Source: Caldimonas thermodepolymerans
GTDB lineage: Bacteria; Pseudomonadota; Gammaproteobacteria; Burkholderiales; Burkholderiaceae_C
DNA length: 64,000 bases
Direction of reading: 5' to 3'
Assembly (NCBI RefSeq): GCF_015476235.1
Contig: NZ_CP064338.1
Coordinates: 2,542,001 to 2,606,000 of the forward strand
In this document: in pieces, positions 42,890 through 49,548 of the stretch
Numbering within the stretch: the first letter of the stretch is position 1
How the letters are laid out: every line of letters starts with the position of its first letter
Notes under the pieces: model-generated
What the model was told of the DNA's origin: nothing
What the model saw: the letters and a program-made list of their open reading frames with translations, nothing else
The model's database searches: none
Program-made: the position numbers and the translations under genes

Positions 42890-44776
42890 GTGCGCCGCCT
42901 CTCCATCATCCTAGTGATCGTTCAACGACCCTGGTGGTGGGATACGGACGACCCCTACAAGGCCGACCTCCGTAACCTAGTCGCCCTGGTGTGGGACCAC
43001 CTCAACCTGCCCTCCCCCACACCCGCGCAGTACGAGATCGCCTACTTCCTCCAGTTCGGGTGGGCCGGATACGGTACCACCCCTGACGGCGAGATCGTCC
43101 ACTGGTATGGGCAGGAACCTGTGGAGCCGGACCGCACCGGCTGGACGCGCCTGTACGAGTACCCAGAGCAGGGCCGCGCGGACATCCTCGAAGCCTTCCG
43201 GGGTATCGGGAAGTCCTATCTGACCTCCGTGCTGGTGCTGTGGAAGCTCCTGCGTGATCCCTACAATGAGAAGGTGCTGGTGGTCTCTGCCTCAGGCAGC
43301 AAGGCCCAGGAGTTCGTCGCCATGACGAAATCCCTCCTGACCACCATGCCCATCTTCGCCCACCTGGTCCCACGACCCGACCAGCGGGACAAGGCCGACC
43401 GCTTCGACGTGAACGGCGCCTCGGTGTCCCAGTCGCCGTCGCTGAAGGCCGCGGGCATCACTGGCCAGATCACCGGCTCCCGTGCGACGCTCATCATTGC
43501 GGACGACGTGGAGGTGCTGGACAACGTTCGCACCGAAGAAGCGCGGCAGCGCCTACTGACCAAGCTCAACGAGTTCGACGCAATCAAGGTCACCGGCTGG
43601 GCGGAGATCATCATGCTGGGAACTCCTCAGCTCACCGAGACGATCTACAGCCGTCTCGCCAAGGAGCGGGGCTACCTGCCGTGGATTCTCCCGGCTCGCT
43701 TCCCGCGTGCGGAGAAGCGCAGCAACTACATCATCCAGCGCGAGGGCCTTCCGCCCTGGGACGCCCTGGCGCCCCGGGCCCGTGCTGCGGATCGCGACCC
43801 GTCCCTGGAGTGGAAACCGACCGACCCCGAGCGGTTCAACGAGGACGAGCTGCTGGTGCGCGAGTCGCGTGGTCGTTCGTTCTTCCAGCTCCAGTACATG
43901 CTGGACCCGTCCCTGTCGGACGCGGAGCGGTATCCCCTGAAGCTATCCGACCTCATCGTGATGTCCGTGAACTCGACCAAGGCGCCCCTCACGGTGTCCT
44001 GGGGACACGCGACGGACGGCAAGAACAAGCGCGAGGACATCCCGAACTCAGGCTTCAGCGGGGACTACTGGCTGGGCCCCATGTTCGTGGACACCGAATG
44101 GCGAGAGTACGAGCAATCCGTCCTGTTCGTGGACCCCTCCGGCCGCGGTAAGGATGAGACCGCGTGGGCTGTCGTGAAAACGCTCAACGGCATCCTCTAC
44201 GTCTGCGAGGTGGGCGGTTACGCCGGGGACCCCGCGGAGGCCATGCGTCGCATCGCCATGTGCGCGAGGCGTCACAACGTCAACGAGATTCTGGTGGAGC
44301 CGAACTACGCCGGCGCCGTGTGGATTGCGGCGTTCCAGCCCGTCCTGGCGGCCCTGTGGCCTCCCAAGAACCCCGGGGACGCCGCAGGCTGCGCCGTGAT
44401 CGAGGCCGAGTGGTCGCGCAACCAGAAGGAAGCCCGCATCATCGACACCTTGGAACCCGTCATGACGCTCCACCGCCTTGTGGTGGACGAGTCGGTGGCG
44501 CGGGACGAGGTGCTGATGTACCAGCTCACGCACATCTCCAGGGAGCGCGGCAGCCTGGCCCACGAGGACCGGGTGGACGCCCTGGCCGGTGCGGTCGCAC
44601 GCTTCACCTCCACGCTGATGCTGGACGTGAACGATGCGGCCAAGGCCCAGCGGGATGCCGAGCTGGAGGCCGAAGTGGAGGCGTTCCTGGAAGGCTTCGT
44701 CCCGGAAGCGGCGGTCGGCTACCTATCCGGCCGCACCGTGGACGGCGAGACCTGGTACCAGGTGGACCTGAGGTAG
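42890..44776 (+). CDS. Terminase large subunit, T7 gp19-like
   Basis: A 628-residue packaging motor. Walker A is EAFRGIGKSYLT, and Walker B is TLIIADDVEVLD; the nuclease part has LFVDPSGRGKDETAWAV and VEPNYAG. It packs concatemeric DNA and cuts the ends. T7 gp19 is 586 residues. The start at GTG 42890 is uncertain, since the first residues are basic and hydrophobic. It is the last late gene before the genome-end region. Confidence 0.95.
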   Translation: MRRLSIILVIVQRPWWWDTDDPYKADLRNLVALVWDHLNLPSPTPAQYEIAYFLQFGWAGYGTTPDGEIVHWYGQEPVEPDRTGWTRLYEYPEQGRADILEAFRGIGKSYLTSVLVLWKLLRDPYNEKVLVVSASGSKAQEFVAMTKSLLTTMPIFAHLVPRPDQRDKADRFDVNGASVSQSPSLKAAGITGQITGSRATLIIADDVEVLDNVRTEEARQRLLTKLNEFDAIKVTGWAEIIMLGTPQLTETIYSRLAKERGYLPWILPARFPRAEKRSNYIIQREGLPPWDALAPRARAADRDPSLEWKPTDPERFNEDELLVRESRGRSFFQLQYMLDPSLSDAERYPLKLSDLIVMSVNSTKAPLTVSWGHATDGKNKREDIPNSGFSGDYWLGPMFVDTEWREYEQSVLFVDPSGRGKDETAWAVVKTLNGILYVCEVGGYAGDPAEAMRRIAMCARRHNVNEILVEPNYAGAVWIAAFQPVLAALWPPKNPGDAAGCAVIEAEWSRNQKEARIIDTLEPVMTLHRLVVDESVARDEVLMYQLTHISRERGSLAHEDRVDALAGAVARFTSTLMLDVNDAAKAQRDAELEAEVEAFLEGFVPEAAVGYLSGRTVDGETWYQVDLR

Positions 44777-45316
44777 CCCCGGCGGTCCGTGGTAATCCCG
44801 GGCTTTCTGGGCGATTTCCTGGGCCTCCGCTAGCCACCTATTCCCCAACCCGCGTTCGCGCCTCCTGGACCGATCCTGGGCCTTCCTGGGGGTTCCCGGG
44901 AGACCCCGCGGAGTTCCGAGGAGGCGGCTTGAAATTTCCCTGGGAAATTCGTGAGCATCCCCCCGACCCCGCGCGAAGCCGATTCCCCCCGTGCCCGGGT
45001 GCATTTGCGCCGGCAGGTGCCTGGCGGCCCGTGGGGCGGCCTGGGGTGTCGGTGGGCCTGCCTGGGACGGCCTGGGACGGCCTGGGACGGCCTGGGGTGT
45101 CGGTGGGCCGGGCACGGTCCCCCCAAAAATTCCCCCCAATGCGCGAAACGGCCGCGCCTGGGCTGCGCCAATGCTGGGGCGGCGTACCTGCAACCATCGG
45201 ACTAGTAAGACTGCGGCCTAGCTGGTGGGCCTGCCTGGGACGGCCTGGGCTACGGGCTGGCTGGTCCGGCCAATACTGGGGCCGCGCATGCTTGCCTGCC
45301 CCTGTTTCTTTTTTCG
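44777..45316. other. Non-coding region, probable virion genome end with direct repeats
   Basis: About 540 bases without a credible gene between the terminase and the early promoters. Three 10-bp units CCTGGGACGG are tandem at 45061-45090. A 21-bp sequence repeats at 45037-45057 and 45088-45108. A 26-bp sequence repeats exactly at 45051-45076 and 45224-45249. A palindrome AATTTCCC-T-GGGAAATT lies at 44933-44949. T7-like genomes have terminal repeats between gene 19 and the early promoters, so this is where the concatemer would be cut. The exact ends cannot be fixed from sequence. Confidence 0.55.
45117..45139. repeat. C-rich repeat in the genome-end region
   Basis: GGTCCCCCCAAAAATTCCCC and the CCAAT that follows closely match the two C-rich repeats beside the attachment core at 9769 and 52144. 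Confidence 0.4.
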
Positions 45317-45318
45317 GA

Positions 45319-45369
45319 CTAGCGCAACGGTCCTAGGGATTGACAAGCGCGGCATTGTCACGCTATAGT
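45319..45369 (+). promoter_or_regulatory. Early promoter P1 with two operator-like sites
   Basis: A sigma-70-type promoter: TTGACA at 45340-45345, an 18-base spacer and TATAGT at 45364-45369. One operator-like site, CTAGCGCAACGGTCCTAG, lies just upstream (45319-45336), and an inverted copy (minus-strand core TAGCGTGACA) fills the spacer and touches the -10 box (45349-45366). The predicted start point falls at about 45375-45377. Confidence 0.75.
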
Positions 45370-45376
45370 TCACCCC

Positions 45377-45433
45377 ATGCCGCGATTGCCGGCGGGTGAG
45401 AAAAGCCAGGTGATGCTGGGTTACCGCAGGTAG
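45377..45433 (+). CDS. Possible 18-codon leaderless leader peptide
   Basis: An ATG at 45377, at or next to the start point expected for P1, opens MPRLPAGEKSQVMLGYRR and a TAG. With no room for an RBS it would be a leaderless message. It may be chance; the interval to the second promoter (45434-45512) holds no other frame. Confidence 0.2.
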   Translation: MPRLPAGEKSQVMLGYRR

Positions 45434-45512
45434 TTTCGGCGCAGCGTGAAGGTAAGCCCTTAGCCTGAAGGCACGGCCGACAAGTAACGCGACAATCACA
45501 AGGGATCGCTGC

Positions 45513-45563
45513 ATAGCGTCACGGTCCCTAGGGGTTGACAAAGTAGCGTGACAGTGCTACAAT
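45513..45563 (+). promoter_or_regulatory. Early promoter P2 with two operator-like sites
   Basis: TTGACA at 45535-45540, a 17-base spacer and TACAAT at 45558-45563. The 18-bp palindrome GTAGCGTGACAGTGCTAC (45543-45560) fills the spacer and overlaps the -10 box; a half site ATAGCGTCACGGTCCCTA (45513-45530) lies upstream of -35. P1 and P2 have the same architecture and look like diverged duplicates. Confidence 0.8.
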
Positions 45564-45573
45564 TCTCCCCAAC

Positions 45574-45603
45574 GAGTCGCAAGACTCCTCGCTCTTTAAC
45601 AAG
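45574..45603 (+). promoter_or_regulatory. rrn-like boxB hairpin and boxA antitermination signal
   Basis: Directly after P2 comes a perfect hairpin GAGTC-GCAA-GACTC (GNRA loop, 45574-45587), then CGCTCTTTAACAA (about 45590-45602), which equals the boxA element GCTCTTTAACA of bacterial rRNA leaders. boxB followed by boxA is the order found in rrn leaders and recruits Nus factors to make RNA polymerase resist termination. Confidence 0.6.
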
Positions 45604-45612
45604 GCGCACCCC

Positions 45613-45699
45613 ATGCGTGCCGATGATGGCATGGCGTTAACTGGGCAAGGCTCCCTGCGCATCCTGCGCAAAGCCGGTGAAACCGGGATAAGGCCCTAG
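45613..45699 (+). CDS. Possible 28-aa leader ORF of the early operon
   Basis: A frame of 28 codons (MRADDGMALTGQGSLRILRK and onward) from ATG 45613 with AAGG nearby. It lies in the 5' leader between boxA and the first early gene. Support is weak, and the surrounding leader may instead be a structured RNA. Confidence 0.2.
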   Translation: MRADDGMALTGQGSLRILRKAGETGIRP

Positions 45700-45837
45700 G
45701 CGGCTGGGTGGCTGCCAGTGCTGGGCCTGCGCCACGCCGGAGGATTCCGCGCATGTACCAATGGGCCGCGTGCGGTCCATTGGCGGCGAAAGAGGCTGCC
45801 GACGAAGTGCCTCAACGCAAACCCTTGGAGTATTCAA

Positions 45838-46218
45838 ATGTCCCTGAGACTGGACCAAATCGTGGCCGATATTCGCCGCAACGGTGGAATTACGCTGAAC
45901 GTCACCACGGGCAAGCCGCGCACCACGGGCTGGGCGGTGTCCCCCTACAAAGACCGAGAGGAAAAGTTCCAGGCCCTGACCATCAACCGGCTTGCGTCCT
46001 ATCTCTCGCGGCACGGCGTCCTTCTGGCGCAGCCGCATCATTACCTGGGCGCCTGGTTCAATGAGGAGGATGGCTTCACGTATCTCGACGTGTCCATCGT
46101 GGTCTCGACGCCTGCCGATGCGCTGGAAGTCGCGACCAAGCACGACCAGCTCGCCGTATTCCACCTGGACACCTGCACCACCATTCCCACGCCTGAACTG
46201 CGCCGCAAACTAGCGTGA
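45838..46218 (+). CDS. Early protein of unknown function (126 aa)
   Basis: A 126-residue protein, the first clear early gene after P2, with GGAG upstream. It opens MSLRLDQIVADIRRNGGITLNV and has alternating strands and helices. No family was recognised. In T7-like phages the first genes made from host promoters act against host defence or physiology, so that is a reasonable inference. An operator-like site overlaps its stop. Confidence 0.75.
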   Translation: MSLRLDQIVADIRRNGGITLNVTTGKPRTTGWAVSPYKDREEKFQALTINRLASYLSRHGVLLAQPHHYLGAWFNEEDGFTYLDVSIVVSTPADALEVATKHDQLAVFHLDTCTTIPTPELRRKLA

Positions 46219-46227
46219 GAGTGCCAA
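46210..46227. promoter_or_regulatory. Operator-like site after the first early gene
   Basis: CTAGCGTGAGAGTGCCAA matches the promoter palindrome at 45543 in most positions. It contains the stop codon (GCG TGA) of the gene at 45838-46218, like the copies at 10623 and 12614, which also sit on or right after a stop codon. Confidence 0.45.
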
Positions 46228-46293
46228 GGGATGCCGCTAATAGCCTGGCGGCATCACTGGGCACTTTTGCCCGGCATCGCAGGAGAACGAACG

Positions 46294-46383
46294 ATGGACA
46301 GAAGAACCCGTAACGACCACTGGGCGCTGGACAGTCGCGCCCGTTCCCAGGCCGAGCTGCGCCTGTTCGCTTTCGGCGGTTGA
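46294..46383 (+). CDS. Very small early protein (29 aa)
   Basis: A 29-residue basic frame behind AGGAG: MDRRTRNDHWALDSRARSQA and onward. It fits exactly between two other early genes with an RBS of its own, which supports translation. No family is known. Confidence 0.5.
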   Translation: MDRRTRNDHWALDSRARSQAELRLFAFGG

Positions 46384-46396
46384 GGAGGGGAACGCC

Positions 46397-46570
46397 ATGA
46401 CGACACCGCTTCGCCGCAAGCTGGCCTACCGGGTGCGCCGTGTCGCGCAGCGCCCGTCCGAGCCCTACCGCCCGATTGCCTGGACCGACGGCCGGCGCGT
46501 GTTCCTGCCGAAGGAATTCGCGGGGGCGCCGCGCGTGATCTACGTGGCCCGAGTGGAGGTGGCCCGATGA
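46397..46570 (+). CDS. Small basic early protein (57 aa)
   Basis: A 57-residue, arginine-rich protein with AGGAGGGG upstream. It opens MTTPLRRKLAYRVRRVAQR; the middle has IAWTDGRRVFLP. Its stop overlaps the next start. No family was recognised; the charge suggests binding of nucleic acid. Confidence 0.55.
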   Translation: MTTPLRRKLAYRVRRVAQRPSEPYRPIAWTDGRRVFLPKEFAGAPRVIYVARVEVAR

Positions 46571-46758
46571 GCGCACGCCTGACCGCCGAGTTCCAAGCCG
46601 GGACCTACCGCATCCGCAGTTACGGGAACGGCTGGGCCTATGAAGTCGAGCACGTCGCATCGGGCCGCACGGTCTGGGTGCAGGACGACGACGCCGAGGC
46701 CCTGGCCTTCCACTGCGCCTACTTCCACCGGCCGGACCTGCTGGCCGACTACTTCTGA
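46567..46758 (+). CDS. Small early protein (63 aa)
   Basis: A 63-residue protein from an ATGA overlap. It is beta-rich (YRIRSYGNGWAYEVEHVASGR) with a short acidic part (VQDDDAEALAFH). No family was recognised. Confidence 0.6.
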   Translation: MSARLTAEFQAGTYRIRSYGNGWAYEVEHVASGRTVWVQDDDAEALAFHCAYFHRPDLLADYF

Positions 46759-46767
46759 GGGACTGCC

Positions 46768-46959
46768 ATGCCTGACCGCCTTCTGCATATCGCGCACTTC
46801 GATGGCCGCAAGCGCAGAGCCTTTGTGTATCGGTGCGGGAGCACCGGCGAATACCGCGTCGAGCTATGGGTCGGCGGCCTGCGCCGCTACGAGGCCGACT
46901 ACTGGACCGAGGACCACGGGGACGCGCTGCGCACCGCAGCCGCGATGGTCTCCGCCTGA
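46768..46959 (+). CDS. Small early protein (63 aa)
   Basis: A 63-residue protein, RBS GAGGGA. HIAHFDGRKRRAFVYRCG and YRVELWVGGLRRYEAD suggest a small beta-sheet; it may be a distant paralogue of the preceding gene, since both have about the same length and a WxYE/YRVE-type strand pattern. Function unknown. Confidence 0.6.
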   Translation: MPDRLLHIAHFDGRKRRAFVYRCGSTGEYRVELWVGGLRRYEADYWTEDHGDALRTAAAMVSA

Positions 46960-47032
46960 CGCCACTTCCAACGATTGCCCAGCGTGCTGGGCATTCGTGG
47001 GCAGTGTCGCCTGACAACCTGGAGAACCGAGC

Positions 47033-47287
47033 ATGTACCAAGGCCACCATCCGGACGGATCAAGCATCCAGAAGCACAGCGCCGGCTCGCATTACCCCTA
47101 CGTCGTGCGCGTGGTGGAGCACACCGCGACCAACCTGGGCGCGGCCGATGTCGTGGACCCGAGCGGGCGCATCGTGGGGACCTTCTTCTACCCGCTGGGC
47201 AACAAGGAAAAGCGCCTGGAAGCCTACGGCCGGGCCTTCGCGCAGGCCGAGGAGCTGGCCGAGCGCCGCCGGGATTCCCTCAACTGA
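47033..47287 (+). CDS. Small early protein (84 aa)
   Basis: An 84-residue protein behind CTGGAG. The middle (HYPYVVRVVEHTATNLGAADVVDPSGRIVG) is beta-rich and the end is a charged helix (AFAQAEELAERRRDS). No family was recognised. The 73-base gap upstream (46960-47032) holds no other gene. Confidence 0.6.
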   Translation: MYQGHHPDGSSIQKHSAGSHYPYVVRVVEHTATNLGAADVVDPSGRIVGTFFYPLGNKEKRLEAYGRAFAQAEELAERRRDSLN

Positions 47288-47355
47288 GAGCCCAGACCCT
47301 AGCCCCTACCCGGGGGCCTGGGCCTGCGCTTTTGCAGGAACCTGGAGAACCACCA

Positions 47356-47691
47356 ATGCAAGGAATCGAGCAAATCCGCCGGGCCGCGAGCGTGTCCCAC
47401 CTGGTCAACCCCGCCGTGCTGAAGCCGGCCGAGTTCGACGCCTGGGGCGTGCGCGGCGTGAGCCGCGACGGGCATGTGCTGTACCAACCGCACCACACCG
47501 AGAACGGCTCGCTCGGCCCGGTCTACCGCACCGCCGCGCAGGCCGCGGCCGCGATCCTCACCCGCCGCGCGACGGGCCGCTGGGAGCGGAACCTGGCGTT
47601 CGGCCCCGTCGAGGAGCCGCCGCCCTACCAAGACGACGGCCGTACTCCGAACCTGGGCGCCCTGGAGGGTGCCGAGTACGCCGAAGCCTGA
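47356..47691 (+). CDS. Early protein of unknown function (111 aa)
   Basis: A 111-residue protein behind CTGGAG. It includes FDAWGVRGVSRDGHVLYQPHH and a C-terminal acidic, disordered tail (PPPYQDDGRTPNLGALE). No family was recognised. Confidence 0.65.
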   Translation: MQGIEQIRRAASVSHLVNPAVLKPAEFDAWGVRGVSRDGHVLYQPHHTENGSLGPVYRTAAQAAAAILTRRATGRWERNLAFGPVEEPPPYQDDGRTPNLGALEGAEYAEA

Positions 47692-47778
47692 CGCAAGAGC
47701 TTCAGCCGTGGGGCCTCAGGGGCCCCCGGCGGGCGCTTTTGCCCGGCCACAAGGGCCGTATGACGAGAGGAACGCGAC

Positions 47779-47880
47779 ATGAATTTCGACCTGCTGGAGA
47801 CCCTGCTGTGCGCGGGAAGTGACGAGACAGTGGCGGTGATGGCCGCGGCGGCTGTTGACATGGAGGACCTTGACGCATGA
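47779..47880 (+). CDS. Very small acidic early protein (33 aa)
   Basis: A 33-residue acidic frame with GAGAGGAA upstream and an ATGA overlap to the next gene: MNFDLLETLLCAGSDETVAV and onward. Short acidic proteins in early phage modules may mimic DNA or bind host enzymes, but nothing specific is known here. Confidence 0.5.
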   Translation: MNFDLLETLLCAGSDETVAVMAAAAVDMEDLDA

Positions 47881-48518
47881 CCTACGAAACCGCGAAGACC
47901 CTACGCGAGGCCGCGCTGGCCCTGGTTCCGGACGTGATTGCCGCGGGGGAGCGCCTGGGCTACTGGACTCGCGCTGAAGACCAGACGCAAGGCACCCGCG
48001 AGTTCCCCTTCTTCTTCGTGCGCGACGCCGAGGGCCTGACCTTCGAGCTGTCGGCCGGTATCTGGGAGTACGCCGGCAAGATCGGCTGCCGCGTGGCCAC
48101 ATTGCGCCGGGATGGCCTGGCGGTCTCACCGCGCGATGTCGTCGCCTACTCCACCAAGCTGCCAATCGCCTACGCTGACCACAAGCGCGGGGCCGAGGCC
48201 ATCGCCAAGGACCTCTACCGCCGCGTGACGGGCACCGAACAGGCCCGTGACATCGCCGCGAAGGTGCTGAAGGCTCTGGACGCCCGCCTGGAGAACCGCG
48301 TGAGCCTGGACCGCCTCACCGAGGCTCTGCGCGGCCTGGGCTTCGAGGTCCACAACATGGACCGTGAGAGTTTCAGCCAGCGCACCCTCTACCACCGCGA
48401 CCTGGGCCGCGCGACGCTGTGCGCCGGGGGGCGCCTGACTATGGACCACATCGCCCTGAGTACCGCCAACCTGGACCGCCTGGCAACCGTCCTGAACCTG
48501 CTGAAGGAGTGTCAATGA
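47877..48518 (+). CDS. Early protein, first of a paralogous pair (213 aa)
   Basis: A 213-residue protein that shares its layout with the next gene: an N-terminal helix ending DVIAAGERLGYWT, EGLTFELSAG, a helical middle and a C-terminal domain with ALRGLGFEVHNMDRESF and LNLLKE. No family was recognised. Duplication in tandem suggests either hetero-complex formation or adaptation to different host targets. Confidence 0.7.
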   Translation: MTYETAKTLREAALALVPDVIAAGERLGYWTRAEDQTQGTREFPFFFVRDAEGLTFELSAGIWEYAGKIGCRVATLRRDGLAVSPRDVVAYSTKLPIAYADHKRGAEAIAKDLYRRVTGTEQARDIAAKVLKALDARLENRVSLDRLTEALRGLGFEVHNMDRESFSQRTLYHRDLGRATLCAGGRLTMDHIALSTANLDRLATVLNLLKECQ

Positions 48519-49180
48519 ACTACCGCAACCCGTTCCGGGGCCTGCCGCAGCCCCAGGCCATGCAGGCCGCCCGGAGCGTCCTGAACGATGTCGTGAAGGC
48601 CGGCACCGAGGCCGGCTACTGGGAGCCCATGAAGGACCAGCCGGTTGACCCGGAGCGAGCTTGGGTGCATGACCCTGCTGGCCTGCGCTTCGAGCTGTAC
48701 GTTTTCCCCACGGGACTGGGCAAGGCCCCGGCCGTCGGCATGACCTTGGCACCTGGAGTTGCGCCAGGGGCCCGCGTGACCCCGCACGAAGCCGCCTGGG
48801 ACATCCAGGACCGGGAGCAGGAGGTCCCGGACGTGTACGAGAACGCCTCGCACGAGCCCGCGGTGATCGCCCAGCGCCTTCACGAGGCCCTGGTACAGGA
48901 TGCCTACGCCCGCATGCTCGCCAAGCAGGTCCTGGTCAACCTGGCCGTGATGATCCAGGAGCGGCAGTACCTGACAGAGCAGGCCAAGAAGCTGGCAGAG
49001 CTGGGGTTCCAGCGCGACATGATCCTCATCGACCACGACGGCTTCTTTCTGATGATGGACCACCCCGAGCTGGGCCTGGAGGTCAAGGCGGACCTCCACG
49101 GGGTGCGCCAGGTGGCCTTCAAGAAGCCTGCCCTGCCGCCGGACATGCTCGGCAAGCTCCTGGAGGCGATCCGCGGATGA
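48515..49180 (+). CDS. Early protein, second of a paralogous pair (221 aa)
   Basis: A 221-residue protein with DVVKAGTEAGYWE, AGLRFELYV and LAELGFQRDMILIDHDGFF in the same order as the upstream gene. Overlap ATGA with that gene's stop shows coupling. The sequences are clearly diverged, so duplication is not recent. Function unknown. Confidence 0.7.
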   Translation: MNYRNPFRGLPQPQAMQAARSVLNDVVKAGTEAGYWEPMKDQPVDPERAWVHDPAGLRFELYVFPTGLGKAPAVGMTLAPGVAPGARVTPHEAAWDIQDREQEVPDVYENASHEPAVIAQRLHEALVQDAYARMLAKQVLVNLAVMIQERQYLTEQAKKLAELGFQRDMILIDHDGFFLMMDHPELGLEVKADLHGVRQVAFKKPALPPDMLGKLLEAIRG

Positions 49181-49414
49181 GACAAGCACCACCAAGCCCG
49201 ACTGCTGGCGCTGCGCTCATCGCCGGGAGCTGCCTGGGGACGCCCACGTCCTCTGCATGAACCTGGACGCGACGGTCGCCGACCATCCCAGCGGGGTCCG
49301 TAACGGCTGGTTCATCTGGCCTTCAACTTCGACCCGACCTGGCTGCGGTCGTGCGATGGATTTGTCGAGCAACCTGCTAAGGTTGACAGGGACCTGACAG
49401 GTCACAACCAGTAA
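49177..49414 (+). pseudogene. Frameshifted small cysteine-rich phage protein
   Basis: One frame reads TKPDCWRCAHRRELPGDAH then LCMNLDATVADHPSGVRNGWFIWP; after the base run TGGCCTTCAAC the reading continues in the next frame as FNFDPTWLRSCDGFVEQ. Joined, this matches a common small phage protein with two CxxC-like pairs, a G-x-NGWF-x-WP segment and the ending NFDP-x-WL-x-SC-x-GF. One T appears missing at about 49321-49323. The 5' part is also out of frame with the only ATG (49177), so the gene is probably broken, unless a sequencing error is involved. Confidence 0.6.
49391..49403. promoter_or_regulatory. Palindrome GACCTG-A-CAGGTC upstream of the XRE gene block
   Basis: A perfect 6-bp-arm palindrome, followed by two further ACCTGA copies at about 49416 and 49432. 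It differs from the TAGCGT operator family. It may be a binding site for another regulator; no convincing -10/-35 pair could be matched to it. Confidence 0.3.
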
Positions 49415-49548
49415 CGACCTGATACAGTCGCACCTGACTGGCGCCTCACGGCTCCAGTCCATGCCCTCTGGCACCCCTAGAGGGCATGAGCGGGACCTGT
49501 GGCGCACGTAGAATGTGCGTCCCAGCAAGGCGCAGACCACCACAAGCG

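Noticed and set aside
45061-45090. CCTGGGACGG tandem units as a CRISPR array
   Set aside because: The 10-bp units are contiguous with no spacers, and no cas genes are present.
9666-45316. A series of T7-type phage promoters before the middle and late genes
   Set aside because: I compared the gaps at 12614-12660, 15434-15514, 25542-25703 and 26760-26818 by eye and found no shared 20-odd-base consensus. A motif search over all intergenic gaps would be needed to decide.
44164-45336. A 390-codon frame extending from the terminase into the genome-end region
   Set aside because: It is an out-of-frame shadow of the terminase gene followed by translation of the GC-rich repeats; composition is dominated by Gly, Arg and Pro.
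45708-46064. A 118-codon frame overlapping the first early gene
   Set aside because: Although an ATG at 45753 has GGAGG upstream, the frame runs into the 45838-46218 gene in another phase and becomes low-complexity there.
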